25,950 bases of DNA from Nocardioides sp. (GCA_031177735.1 JAPSKJ010000007.1:1-25950); one strand, 5' to 3'; shown: positions 1 through 9,917, numbered from the stretch's first letter. The notes: generated by a model from the letters alone, not told the origin. Numbers and translations: made by a program.

Positions 1-988
1 TGTGGGCCAGCACCGGGTCCCCCGGACCGTAGTTGACCGCGGGGATCCCCAGCACGCGGAACCTCGCCACGTCGGTCCAGCCGAACTTCGGCCGCACCTC
101 GCCGCCGACGGCGGCGACGAAGGCCTTAGCCGCCGGCCGGTCCAGGCCCGGGAGGGCCCCCGGGGCGCTGTCGGTGAGAGTGACGTCGTAGCCCTCGAAG
201 AGGGAGCGGACGAAGTCCAGCGCCTCCGCCTCCGACCGGTCCGGCGCGAAGCGGTAGTTGACGGTGACGACGCACTCGTCGGGGATCACGTTGCCGGCGA
301 CGCCACCGGAGACGAGCACGGCGTTGAGACCCTCGTGGTACTGCAGGCCGTCGATGACGGGGGTGCGCGGCTGGTAGGCCTCCAGCCGGCGCAGCACCTC
401 CCCGGCACGGTGGATCGCGTTGGCGCCCATCCACGCCCGGGCGCTGTGGGCGCGCTCGCCGGTGGTGCGGACCTCCACCCGCAGCGTGCCCTGGCAGCCG
501 GCCTCGACGCCGGCGTTGGAGGGCTCCATCAGGATCGCGAAGTCGGCGGCGAGCAGGTCGGGGTCGCTGTGGGTGAGCTTGTTGAGCCCGTTGTGGACCG
601 CCTCGACCTCCTCGGCCTCGTAGAGCACGTAGGTGACGTCGCGGACCGGCTCCGGCACCGTCGCGGCGAGGCGCAGGATGACCGCGTCGCCGCCCTTCAT
701 GTCGCAGCTGCCGAGCCCGTGCAGCACGCCGTCCGCCAGGCGGCTCGGCAGGTTGTCGTTGAGGGGGACGGTGTCGAGGTGGCCGGCGAGGACGACACGC
801 TCGCCCCGGCCCAGGTCGGTGCGGGCCACGATCGTGTTGCCCCGGCGGGTGACCTGCAGGTGCGGCAGCGCGGAGAGGGCGGTCTCGACGGCGTCGGCGA
901 TGCCGCGCTCCTGGTGGCTCACCGACTCGATGTCCACCAGCTGCCGGGTCAGCGTCACGACGTCGGCGGAGAGGTCGAGGGCCGTCAT
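1..988 (-). CDS. dapE: Succinyl-diaminopimelate desuccinylase, C-terminus cut by window edge
   Basis: Zinc-dependent M20 peptidase-family amidohydrolase that removes succinate from N-succinyl-LL-diaminopimelate in the succinylase route to DAP and lysine; cytoplasmic. About 329 codons are visible and the stop lies beyond the left edge. Metal-site motifs are in order: H70-x-D72 in AGHLDTVP, D96 in SCDMKGG, the E126-E127 pair in YEAEEVE, and E155 in LMEPS, followed by the dimerisation-domain HSARAWMG. Only the last metal histidine is outside the window. The ATG at 988 overlaps the azlD stop as ATGA, which favours this start over an in-frame ATG at 997 (MVAM). It is the fourth gene of the T-box-ileS-azlC-azlD run, so translation is probably coupled to it. 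dapD and dapC lie about 9.6 and 12.4 kb away. Confidence 0.95.
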   Translation of the reverse strand, partial: MTALDLSADVVTLTRQLVDIESVSHQERGIADAVETALSALPHLQVTRRGNTIVARTDLGRGERVVLAGHLDTVPLNDNLPSRLADGVLHGLGSCDMKGGDAVILRLAATVPEPVRDVTYVLYEAEEVEAVHNGLNKLTHSDPDLLAADFAILMEPSNAGVEAGCQGTLRVEVRTTGERAHSARAWMGANAIHRAGEVLRRLEAYQPRTPVIDGLQYHEGLNAVLVSGGVAGNVIPDECVVTVNYRFAPDRSEAEALDFVRSLFEGYDVTLTDSAPGALPGLDRPAAKAFVAAVGGEVRPKFGWTDVARFRVLGIPAVNYGPGDPVLAH

Positions 989-1296
989 GGCAACCATCCA
1001 ACCAGTCGCAGGACCGCGGCGACGCCAGCAGCGCCGAAGACGACCACGAGGAACGGCAGCCGCAGCGCCAGCATCACCGCTGCCGCGCCGAGGGCGACCA
1101 GGCGCGCGTCGAGGACGATCCGCTGGCCGTCGGCGAGCACCTGCACCGCGACCAGCGCGGCGAGCAGCGCGACCGGGATGAGCGCGGCGACCCGCTGCAC
1201 GATCGCGCGGTCGAGCAGCCGCTGCGGCACCGAGAGCCCGCCGAGCTTGAGGGCGTAGCAGCCGATGCCCACCAGCAGGACGCTCGCCCAGATCAT
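985..1296 (-). CDS. azlD: AzlD-type branched-chain amino acid exporter small subunit
   Basis: 103-residue hydrophobic protein with about four membrane segments, the normal size and profile for AzlD, the small partner of AzlC in LIV-E family branched-chain amino acid exporters. It starts MIWASVLLVG and ends LRLVGWLP. The ATG at 1296 overlaps the azlC stop (ATGA) and its own TGA overlaps the dapE ATG (ATGA), so it is coupled on both sides. No independent promoter is visible. Sitting directly behind ileS fits a role in isoleucine, leucine or valine homeostasis; the actual substrate is inferred from the family. Confidence 0.9.
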   Translation of the reverse strand: MIWASVLLVGIGCYALKLGGLSVPQRLLDRAIVQRVAALIPVALLAALVAVQVLADGQRIVLDARLVALGAAAVMLALRLPFLVVVFGAAGVAAVLRLVGWLP

Positions 1297-2039
1297 GCGC
1301 GCACCGTCCTGCGCCCCAGCGCGAGGCCGACGAGGACGGCGACCGCGCCACCGGCGATGACGGGTACGCCGGCGGCCGTCCACGGCACCAGACCGGTCGC
1401 GGCCGCGGCGCCGACCAGGGCGACCACCCGCTGCGGCCAGGCGGTCAGCCGCGGCCAGAGCAGCGCGAGGAACGCCGCGCCCACGGCGGCGTCGAGGCCG
1501 TAGGTGCGCGGGTCGCCCATCGCGTTGCCGGCCAGGGCGCCGGCCAGGGTCATCAGGTTCCAGGCCACGAAGATCGTCCAGCCGGTGAGGTGGAACGCCA
1601 CCCGGGCCCGCCGCTCGTCGCCGGGCCGGTCCTTCAGCTGCCCGATCGCCATGGCGGTGGACTCGTCGATGACCACCTGCGCCGCGAACAGCCGCCGCCA
1701 CCCGCGCAGCCGCAGGGTGGGTGCGAGGGCGATGCCGTAGAACGCGTTGCGGCTGCCGAGCAGCAGCCCGGTCAGCGCACCGGCCAGCGGTGCACCGCCC
1801 GCGCCGACCACCCCGACGAAGGCGAACTGCGAGCCGCCGCTGAAGACCACCAGCGACAGCACGCAGGCCTGCCACACGTCGAGGCCGGAGGCGGTCGCCA
1901 CCGCGCCGAACGAGACGCCGTAGGCACCCGTCGCCAGACCGACGCCGAGCGAGTCGACCACCACGGCGCGGTCCTCCGGGTCCGGTCGCGGCCCGCCCCC
2001 GCTGGACTGCTTTCGCCCTTCGGGCGCCGACCCGGTCAC
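1293..2039 (-). CDS. azlC: AzlC-type branched-chain amino acid exporter large subunit
   Basis: 248-residue membrane protein of the AzlC family, which with AzlD exports branched-chain amino acids. After a polar N-terminal stretch of about 30 residues rich in Gly, Arg and Pro, the family core begins with a GVGLATGAYGVSFG-type segment, then FSGGSQFAFVG and GSRNAFYGIAL, both typical of AzlC. Six to seven hydrophobic segments follow. The GTG start at 2039 overlaps the ileS TGA (GTGA), fixing the start and implying translational coupling to the T-box-controlled synthetase. The 3' end overlaps azlD by four bases. An exporter under an isoleucine-starvation switch is counter-intuitive; see findings. 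Confidence 0.92.
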   Translation of the reverse strand: MTGSAPEGRKQSSGGGPRPDPEDRAVVVDSLGVGLATGAYGVSFGAVATASGLDVWQACVLSLVVFSGGSQFAFVGVVGAGGAPLAGALTGLLLGSRNAFYGIALAPTLRLRGWRRLFAAQVVIDESTAMAIGQLKDRPGDERRARVAFHLTGWTIFVAWNLMTLAGALAGNAMGDPRTYGLDAAVGAAFLALLWPRLTAWPQRVVALVGAAAATGLVPWTAAGVPVIAGGAVAVLVGLALGRRTVRA

Positions 2040-5000
2040 GCCTTGGCGAGCGAGATCGTCGCGGTCTCCCCGTCGCCGAGGGCGACCTCGGTGCCGGTCA
2101 TGTGCTCCTCGACCGAGTACGCCGTCGCCAGGGTCTCCCCCGCGATCAGCTGCTCGTGGGCGGTGGCCGCCTCGACCACGGCCGCGGTGCCGCCCAGCAC
2201 GAGACGGATCCGGTCCGACACCTCCAGGCCGGAGTCCTTGCGGGCCTGCTGCACCGCACGGACCAGGTCGCGGGCCAGGCCCTCGCGGGCCAGGTCGGGG
2301 GTGACGACGGTGTCGAGCACGACGAAGCCGCCGCCGGGCAGGAGGCCGACCGCGGTCCGGTCGTCGGCCGCACCCGCGACCGTCTCCAGGGTGTACTCGC
2401 CCTCGACCAGCTCGAGCCCGCCGGAGACCACGGTGCCGTCGGGGCGGACCTCCCAGTCGCCGGACTTCGAGCCCTTGATGGCGACCTGGACGTCCTTGCC
2501 GAGCCGGGGGCCGGCGGCGCGGGCGTTGACGGTCAGCTTCTGGGCCACGCCGTAGGAGGCGGCCTCCTCGGAGTCCGCGGCCACCAGGCGGACCTGCTTG
2601 ACGTTGACCTCGTCGGCGACGATCGGCTCGAAGCCGCCGATGTCGGCGCCCACGACCGTCAGCGTGGCCAGCGGCAGCCGGTTGCGCAGCTGGCGGGCCT
2701 TGCGCAGCGCCGAGGTGGCCGAGCAGACGTCGCGGACGTGGTCCATGGTGGCGACCAGCGCGTCGTCGGCGGGCAGGTCGTCGACGCTGGGCCAGTCGGC
2801 CAGGTGAACCGACCGGCCGCCGGTGAGGCCGCGCCAGATCTCCTCGGTCGTGAGCGGCAGCAGCGGTGCGGTGGCGCGGGTGAGCACCTCGAGCACCGTG
2901 TAGAGGGTGTCGAAGGCGTCGCGGTCGACGCCCTGCCCGTCGGATCCGGCGTCGGCCGCCCAGAAGCGCTCGCGGGAGCGGCGGATGTACCAGTTCGTGA
3001 GCACGTCGAGAAACCCGCGGGTCACCTCGCAGGCGTCGGCGACACGGAGCTCGTCGAGCGCCTCGGTCATGGTCGCGACGTACTGCCGCGTCTTGGCGAG
3101 CAGGTAGCGGTCGAGCGGGTCCGTGCTGTCGGTCCGCCAGGTGGCCTGGTAGCCCTCGCCCGCGGCGTTGGCGTAGAGCTGGAAGAAGTACCAGCTGTTC
3201 CACAGCGGGATCATCACCTGGCGCACCGAGTCGCGGATGCCCTGCTCGGTCACGACCAGGTTGCCGCCGCGCAGGATCGGCGAGGACATGAGGAACCACC
3301 GCATGGCGTCGGCGCCGTCGCGGTCGAAGACCTCGGAGACGTCGGGGTAGTTGCGCAGCGACTTCGACATCTTGTTGCCGTCGGAGCCGAGCACGATGCC
3401 GTGGCTGACGCAGCTCGAGAACGCGGGACGGTCGAACAGTGCGGTGGCCAGGATGTGCAGGGTGTAGAACCAGCCGCGGGTCTGGCCGATGTACTCCACG
3501 ATGAAGTCGGCCGGGAAGTGGTTCTCGAACCAGTCGCGGTTCTCGAACGGGTAGTGCACCTGCGCGAACGACATCGAGCCGGAGTCGAACCAGACGTCGA
3601 GGACGTCGGTGACCCGCCGCATCATCGACTTCCCGGTCGGGTCGTCGGGGTTGGGCCGGACCAGCTCGTCGACCCACGGGCGGTGCAGGTCGGGCTCGCC
3701 GTCCTTGTTGCGCGGCAGCGTGCCGAAGTCGCGCTCGATCTCCGCCAAGGAGCCGTAGACGTCGATCCGGGGGTAGGTCGGGTCGTCGGACTTCCACACC
3801 GGCACCGGGCTGCCCCAGAACCGGTTGCGGGTGATCGACCAGTCGCGGGCGTTCTCGAGCCACTTGCCGAACTGCCCGTCCTGGATGTGGTCGGGCACCC
3901 AGGTGATCTGCTTGTTGAGCTCCAGCATCCGGTCCTTGAAGGCGGTGACCTCGACGAACCAGCTGCTCACGCCCTTGTAGATCAGCGGCTGGCGGCAGCG
4001 CCAGCAGTGCGGGTAGGAGTGCTCGTAGGACTCCCGGCGCAGCAGGATGGTGCCGGGGGTGACCGAGCCGGTCTCCCCCTGCCCCTTCGTCGCCGCCTTC
4101 AGGTGGTCGATGATCTGGAGGTTGGCGTCGAAGACCAGCATCCCGGCGTACTCCACGACCGGGTGGGTGAACCGGCCGTCCTTGCCGACCGGCATGACCG
4201 CCTCGATGCCCTCGCGGTCGGTCACCTCCTTGTCGACCTCACCGAACGCACCGGCGGTGTGCACCACGCCGGTGCCGTCGGTGGTGGTGACGGCTTCGTC
4301 GGCGGCGACCACGCGGAAGGCGCCTGCGTGGCCGAGGAAGTAGGAGAACGGCGGGGTGTAGGTGCGCCCGAGCAGGTCGGCGCCGCGGTAGCGGCCCAGG
4401 ACGGTGAACTCGCCGTTGTCGTCGGCCAGCTCACGGGAGTACGCCGCCAGGCGGGCCTCGGCGAGGAGGTACTTCGCGACCGCGCCGGTGCCGGGCACCG
4501 GCGCCTCGACCACGACGTACTCGATGTCGCTGCCGACCATGACGGCGAGGTTGCTGGGCAGGGTCCACGGGGTCGTGGTCCAGATCAGGATGTGCGCGCC
4601 GTCGAGCACCGGGTCCTCGCCGGTGGCGTCGAGCGGGTAGCCGACCGTGACGGCGGGGTCCTGCCGCTGCTGGTAGACGTCGTCGTCCATGCGCAGCTCG
4701 TGGTTGGACAGCGGCGTCTCGTCGTTCCAGCAGTAGGGCAGGACGCGGAAGCCCTCGTAGACCAGGCCCTTGTCGTAGAGGCTCTTGAAGGCCCAGATGA
4801 CCGACTCCATGAAGTCGGGGTTCATGGTGCGGTAGTCGTTGTCGAAGTCGACCCAGCGCGCCTGGCGGGTCACGTAGTCGCGCCACTCGCCGGTGTACTT
4901 CAGCACCGAGGCGCGGCACGCGTCGTTGAACGCGTCGATCCCCATGGCGACGATCTCGTCGGTGGTCTTGATGCCGAGCTGGCGCATGGCCTCCAGCTCG

Positions 5001-5320
5001 GCGGGCAGGCCGTGGGTGTCCCAGCCGAAACGGCGCTCGACGCGCTTGCCGCGCATGGTCTGGTAGCGCGGGACGATGTCCTTGACGTAGCCGGTGAGCA
5101 GGTGGCCGTAGTGCGGCAGCCCGTTGGCGAACGGCGGACCGTCGTAGAAGACGAACTCGTTGTCGCCGCTCTCCCCCGCCGACCGGCTCTCCACGCTGGC
5201 CTGGAAGGTGCGGTCCTGCGCCCAGTAGGCGAGCACGCGCTCCTCGATCTCGGGGAAGCGTGGCGAGGCGGGCACACCCGGCTTGTCGGACGGGTCGGTG
5301 GTGACCAAGGGATAGGTCAT
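2036..5320 (-). CDS. ileS: Isoleucyl-tRNA synthetase, eukaryote-like long type
   Basis: Class I aminoacyl-tRNA synthetase that charges tRNA-Ile; cytoplasmic; 1094 residues. The HIGH-like signature is HYGH at residues 70-73, inside FANGLPHYGHLLTG. The KMSKS loop is intact at 650-654 (GNKMSKSLRN). Between them lie the CP1 editing domain (about 200-420) and CWRC and WFVEVTAFKDR motifs; the anticodon-binding and C-terminal domains follow from about 690. Length, HYGH and an overall eukaryote-like layout fit the IleRS2 class rather than the ~930-residue bacterial IleRS1. The ATG at 5320 is preceded by AGGAG at nine bases. A T-box leader lies directly upstream and azlC overlaps the stop, so this gene heads a four-gene operon. 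Confidence 0.97.
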   Translation of the reverse strand: MTYPLVTTDPSDKPGVPASPRFPEIEERVLAYWAQDRTFQASVESRSAGESGDNEFVFYDGPPFANGLPHYGHLLTGYVKDIVPRYQTMRGKRVERRFGWDTHGLPAELEAMRQLGIKTTDEIVAMGIDAFNDACRASVLKYTGEWRDYVTRQARWVDFDNDYRTMNPDFMESVIWAFKSLYDKGLVYEGFRVLPYCWNDETPLSNHELRMDDDVYQQRQDPAVTVGYPLDATGEDPVLDGAHILIWTTTPWTLPSNLAVMVGSDIEYVVVEAPVPGTGAVAKYLLAEARLAAYSRELADDNGEFTVLGRYRGADLLGRTYTPPFSYFLGHAGAFRVVAADEAVTTTDGTGVVHTAGAFGEVDKEVTDREGIEAVMPVGKDGRFTHPVVEYAGMLVFDANLQIIDHLKAATKGQGETGSVTPGTILLRRESYEHSYPHCWRCRQPLIYKGVSSWFVEVTAFKDRMLELNKQITWVPDHIQDGQFGKWLENARDWSITRNRFWGSPVPVWKSDDPTYPRIDVYGSLAEIERDFGTLPRNKDGEPDLHRPWVDELVRPNPDDPTGKSMMRRVTDVLDVWFDSGSMSFAQVHYPFENRDWFENHFPADFIVEYIGQTRGWFYTLHILATALFDRPAFSSCVSHGIVLGSDGNKMSKSLRNYPDVSEVFDRDGADAMRWFLMSSPILRGGNLVVTEQGIRDSVRQVMIPLWNSWYFFQLYANAAGEGYQATWRTDSTDPLDRYLLAKTRQYVATMTEALDELRVADACEVTRGFLDVLTNWYIRRSRERFWAADAGSDGQGVDRDAFDTLYTVLEVLTRATAPLLPLTTEEIWRGLTGGRSVHLADWPSVDDLPADDALVATMDHVRDVCSATSALRKARQLRNRLPLATLTVVGADIGGFEPIVADEVNVKQVRLVAADSEEAASYGVAQKLTVNARAAGPRLGKDVQVAIKGSKSGDWEVRPDGTVVSGGLELVEGEYTLETVAGAADDRTAVGLLPGGGFVVLDTVVTPDLAREGLARDLVRAVQQARKDSGLEVSDRIRLVLGGTAAVVEAATAHEQLIAGETLATAYSVEEHMTGTEVALGDGETATISLAKA

Positions 5321-5327
5321 CGGCTCA

Positions 5328-5517
5328 GGTCTCCTGCGGTGTGGTCGGCTGGCTCGCACTCCGCAGGGACGACATCGCTGCCGCGGTACCACCCTGCTTG
5401 CCCCGCCCCAGGGGAGCGGCGCCACTCGTTCACGGCTGTGACGGGCCTACCCGCCGGGTTCTACTGGGGCCTCCCGTGGGTGGCCTGTTCTTCCCGGGGC
5501 TCGCCGCTGATGACGGC
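5328..5517 (-). promoter_or_regulatory. Isoleucine T-box riboswitch, translational type with ultrashort stem I
   Basis: Leader RNA of ileS. The T-box consensus AGGGTGGTACCGCGG is exact (5395 down to 5381). A short hairpin at 5517-5503, GCCG-TCATCAG-CGGC, carries ATC, the isoleucine specifier, in its terminal loop, as in actinobacterial ultrashort stem I T-boxes. The T-box can sit in an antisequestrator: GCAGG (5397-5393) pairs CCTGC (5367-5363), with an inner helix CGGCA/TGTCG. The same CCTGCGG (5367-5361) can instead pair CCGCAGG (5339-5333), which contains the ileS Shine-Dalgarno. The two folds exclude each other, so uncharged tRNA-Ile should expose the ribosome site. No U-tract terminator is present, which supports translational control. 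Pairings were found by eye. Confidence 0.93.
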
Positions 5518-5536
5518 TCGAACGCCTGTGCTGACA

Positions 5537-5567
5537 AGGGTACGCCGCCGGCCCGGCGCCCCGCCAA
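5537..5567 (-). promoter_or_regulatory. Possible promoter of the ileS operon
   Basis: A TACCCT -10 candidate (5542-5537) lies about 20 bases upstream of the T-box stem I, with TTGGCG as a possible -35 (5567-5562). The 19-base spacer is longer than ideal. The start would fall near 5530, so the RNA would enter the specifier hairpin almost at once, as expected for an ultrashort leader. Confidence 0.35.
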
Positions 5568-5607
5568 CCAGCCGCTCACGAGATCGCCCGGGCCGCGCCC
5601 GCGTGCG

Positions 5608-5901
5608 TCAACGCCCCTTCGGGTCCTCGGCGAACGACGCCTCGAGCCATGCGTAGACCTGGGCGTCGCCGCGGGTGACCAGGAGGACGACCTGCTGCTC
5701 GGCGGGAGTGACCGGCTTGCCGGAGATCCACCGGCGCACGATGTCGGTCGCGGCCCGGCGGACGACCTCGACCCCCTTCGCCATCGCCCACTCCGGGCTC
5801 GGATGCCCGGTGGTCGCGGTGACCCCTGGCACCTCGAGCGTCCAGGTGTCGTCGTCGGCCCGCGACAGGGCGGGGACCGGCAGCGCGGATTTCTTGGTCA
5901 C
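5608..5901 (-). CDS. Small protein of unknown function, weakly HicB-like N-terminal half
   Basis: 97 residues from the GTG at 5901 (starts VTKKSALPVP); an upstream in-frame GTG at 5922 is possible, and neither has a clear Shine-Dalgarno. Not recognised as a named family. The N-terminal half reads DDDTWTLEVPGVTAT followed by a helix-like stretch, loosely like the beta-beta-alpha fold of HicB-type antitoxins. No ribbon-helix-helix DNA-binding tail and no adjacent HicA toxin are seen, so I do not call it an antitoxin. The C-terminal half (SGKPVTPAEQQVVLLV onward) looks helical. It lies between the ileS leader and a divergent dinB-like gene. Confidence 0.6.
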   Translation of the reverse strand: MTKKSALPVPALSRADDDTWTLEVPGVTATTGHPSPEWAMAKGVEVVRRAATDIVRRWISGKPVTPAEQQVVLLVTRGDAQVYAWLEASFAEDPKGR

Positions 5902-5963
5902 TGCGCCATCGTGGCACGGCACGTGCGTTGCCCGGCTCCACGGCGAGGCGGTTGGGTGGTGCC

Positions 5964-6506
5964 ATGCCCGACATGTTCCTCCCGCCCGAGTCCGACCCGC
6001 GCACCTACGACAACCCGGTCGGTGAGAAGGCGACCTACCAGGAGTACCTGCGCAACTACCGGCTGACCCTGGAGCTCAAGTGCCAGGACCTGACCCCGGA
6101 GCAGCTGGCCACCCGGAGCGTGCCACCGAGCACGATGAGCCTGCTCGGGCTGGTGCGGCACCTGGCGGCGGTCGAGCACCACTGGTTCCAGCGGGTGCTG
6201 CGCGGCAGTGGCGAGCCGTGGCTGTGGCCGAGCGCACCGGGAAGTCGCGACGTCGACTTCGACGACGCCGTGGGCACCGCCGAGTGCGTGGAGCAGTCCT
6301 TCGCCGCGTGGCGCCGGGAGGTGGCCCGCGCCGAGGAGTGGGTCCGCGACCTCCCCGAGGCCGAGCTCGGGGCGACGGCGGCGATGCCGCGCGGCGGCGA
6401 GGTCAGCGTCCGGGACGTGCTGGTCCACATGATCGAGGAGTACGCCCGCCACTGCGGGCACGCCGACCTGCTGCGCGAGTGCATCGACGGCCGCACCGGC
6501 CAGTGA
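5964..6506 (+). CDS. DinB-family (DUF664) metal-binding protein, copy 1
   Basis: 180 residues, the usual size of DinB/YfiT-like four-helix-bundle proteins. In actinobacteria this superfamily includes mycothiol- or bacillithiol-dependent transferases and many uncharacterised members. Likely metal ligands are H66 in LVRHLAAVEHHWF and H163/H166 in YARHCGHADLLREC near the C-terminus. The ATG at 5964 is chosen because the MPDMF start gives the family length; no strong Shine-Dalgarno is seen. It is very similar to the protein at 9967-10518 (shared KCQ-LTPEQLATRSVPPST and HMIEEYARHCGHADLL blocks) and more distantly related to the one at 22105-22602. Since mshB in this window makes mycothiol, a thiol-transferase role is plausible but unproven. 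Confidence 0.88.
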   Translation: MPDMFLPPESDPRTYDNPVGEKATYQEYLRNYRLTLELKCQDLTPEQLATRSVPPSTMSLLGLVRHLAAVEHHWFQRVLRGSGEPWLWPSAPGSRDVDFDDAVGTAECVEQSFAAWRREVARAEEWVRDLPEAELGATAAMPRGGEVSVRDVLVHMIEEYARHCGHADLLRECIDGRTGQ

Positions 6507-6520
6507 GGCCGGCCGGTGCG
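6492..6520. terminator. Hairpin between convergent genes, containing a stop codon
   Basis: A perfect 10-base-pair inverted repeat, CGCACCGGCC (6492-6501) and GGCCGGTGCG (6511-6520), has a nine-base loop that holds the TGA stop of the dinB-like gene. It sits between converging genes and could end transcription in either direction. There is no T-run, which is common for actinobacterial hairpin terminators. Confidence 0.5.
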
Positions 6521-6547
6521 ACCGGTGAAGCGTCCCGCTGACCGGGC

Positions 6548-7417
6548 TCAGGCCGCCTCGGCCGGGTCCTCGGCGAGGAGGAAGTCCATCAGCCCCGGAA
6601 GGTCGTCGGTGTTGACGACGTCGACGCCCGCGGCGACGAGCTCACGCCAGATGGCGAGCCGGGCGGGACCGGGAGCGTCGGGGGTGGCCCAGAACCGGAC
6701 CTCGTAGCCGGCGGCGTGCGCGGTGTCGACGATCGCGCGCAGCTTCGCGCGCTCGGTCTCCGGCATCGGACCGTTGCCGCGCCAGGTGAAGTGGTTGGTC
6801 CAGTTGTCGCTCACCAGGCTCATCAGGCCGGCCGGCCGGCCGCTGGTGAGGTCGGCGAGCCGACCGTCGTAGAAGGAGCGCCGCGTGGGCGCGGCCGCCA
6901 TCGCGGCGAGATCGCGGTTGCCGGAGATGACGGCGGTGACGCCCCGCTCGATCACGCGTCCCCGGACGTAGGTGGTCATCAGGAACGGGAACTGTGCGAG
7001 CTTCTCCTCGATGACCGGCCAGGCCGCGGTGCCCTCGGACTTCACGTCGATCAGCAGCCGCAGGCTCTCGCGCCAGTGCGGGTAGACCGAGCCACCGTTG
7101 GCGCGCACCCGCTGGGCGAGCGGCTCCAGGTAGGTGTCGGTCAGCGTGCGGTCGAGGTCGGGTTCGTCGTGGCCGATGTAGAGCTCGCCGTCGACCAGCC
7201 ACACGTCGGCCTCCACCGAGGTGAAGCCGTGGTCGAGCGCGTCGAGCAGCGGCCGGTCGTGCTCGTAGTCGTTGTGCGCGTGCGCCAGCTCCAGCGGCTG
7301 GGCGCTCGCCCGGTGTGGGTTGCCGGCACCGGCGGGCGGTGCGACAGTGAGCACGAGACCGAGCAGGGCGGGAAGGACGAGGGCGGCGGGTCGCCGCAGC
7401 ATCACCGAGATTCGCAT
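6548..7417 (-). CDS. Secreted PI-PLC/GDPD-superfamily phosphodiesterase
   Basis: 289-residue exported protein of the phosphatidylinositol-PLC / glycerophosphodiester phosphodiesterase TIM-barrel superfamily, which cleaves phosphodiester bonds in lipid-derived or similar substrates. The N-terminus (MRISVMLRRP, hydrophobic 11-26, then APPAGAG) is a signal peptide with cleavage near residue 32. Catalytic-type residues follow in the expected order: H46/H48 in AHAHNDYEHD, E69 and D71 in SVEADVWLVD, and H83 in YIGHDEPD; LLIDVKSEG and NTDDLPG fit the later barrel strands. An in-frame ATG at 7429 is an alternative start. The gene is divergent from cstA across about 150 bases. The exact substrate cannot be told from sequence. 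Confidence 0.85.
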   Translation of the reverse strand: MRISVMLRRPAALVLPALLGLVLTVAPPAGAGNPHRASAQPLELAHAHNDYEHDRPLLDALDHGFTSVEADVWLVDGELYIGHDEPDLDRTLTDTYLEPLAQRVRANGGSVYPHWRESLRLLIDVKSEGTAAWPVIEEKLAQFPFLMTTYVRGRVIERGVTAVISGNRDLAAMAAAPTRRSFYDGRLADLTSGRPAGLMSLVSDNWTNHFTWRGNGPMPETERAKLRAIVDTAHAAGYEVRFWATPDAPGPARLAIWRELVAAGVDVVNTDDLPGLMDFLLAEDPAEAA

Positions 7418-7453
7418 GAGCCCGACCATGGCGAGCCTGGCCGAGCCGGAGAG

Positions 7454-7475
7454 GACGCCCGGGTGAACGGGCGTC
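7454..7475. promoter_or_regulatory. Inverted repeat in the cstA upstream region
   Basis: Perfect 8-base arms, GACGCCCG (7454-7461) and CGGGCGTC (7468-7475), are separated by GGTGAA, about 35 bases upstream of the cstA -10. It could be an operator or an RNA hairpin for the divergent gene. Another small repeat (GACG-GCC-CGTC, 7476-7486) follows at once. Confidence 0.35.
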
Positions 7476-7509
7476 GACGGCCCGTCGTCGAGACCGTCCC
7501 GCGCGGCAG

Positions 7510-7515
7510 TAGCAT
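7510..7515 (+). promoter_or_regulatory. -10 element for cstA
   Basis: TAGCAT fits the actinobacterial TAnnnT consensus. It would start RNA near 7522 and give a leader of about 45 bases that contains the cstA Shine-Dalgarno. No convincing -35 is visible. Confidence 0.5.
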
Positions 7516-7566
7516 GTGACGCCGGTCTCGCTCGGAGGACCGCTGGACATCTCTGGAGTTCTGAAC

Positions 7567-9734
<2,168 letters not shown>

Positions 9735-9738
<4 letters not shown>

Positions 9739-9917
9739 CCACCAAGGAGCTCGGCCGGGTGGCCTGGAGCTTGCTGCGCCAGGCCACCGGCGAGGCCAAG
9801 TGGGACGACTACCTCGCCCGGTGCGAGCGGGAGGGCGTACGCCCGATGACCCGCCGCGAGTTCGAGCGACAGCGCGACCACGAGCGGGAGCACCTCACCC
9901 AGGGCCGCTGCTGCTGA
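9735..9917 (+). CDS. ybdD: YbdD/YjiX-family small partner of CstA
   Basis: 60 residues. The ATG at 9735 overlaps the cstA stop (ATGA). The sequence has the family features: an aromatic helix (WSLLRQATGEAKWDDYLAR), RPMTRREFERQR, and a short His/Glu-rich tail ending GRCC. YbdD/YjiX proteins are needed for pyruvate uptake by CstA/BtsT transporters, and the overlap implies equimolar co-translation. The start is unambiguous. Name by family; function inferred from homologues. Confidence 0.93.

Noticed and set aside
2102..5656. 1184-codon open frame on the plus strand opposite ileS
   Set aside because: Composition (Val, Gly, Asp, Arg, His rich with no domain) is that of an antisense shadow in GC-rich DNA, and the minus strand encodes an intact IleRS with its T-box.
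5608..5901. HicB antitoxin of a toxin-antitoxin pair
   Set aside because: No adjacent HicA-like toxin and no DNA-binding tail; the likeness is confined to a short segment.
7515..7530. Full CRP/GlxR operator at the cstA promoter
   Set aside because: Only the first half (TGTGA) matches well; the second half (TCTCG) is weak. Mentioned only within a finding, not as a feature.
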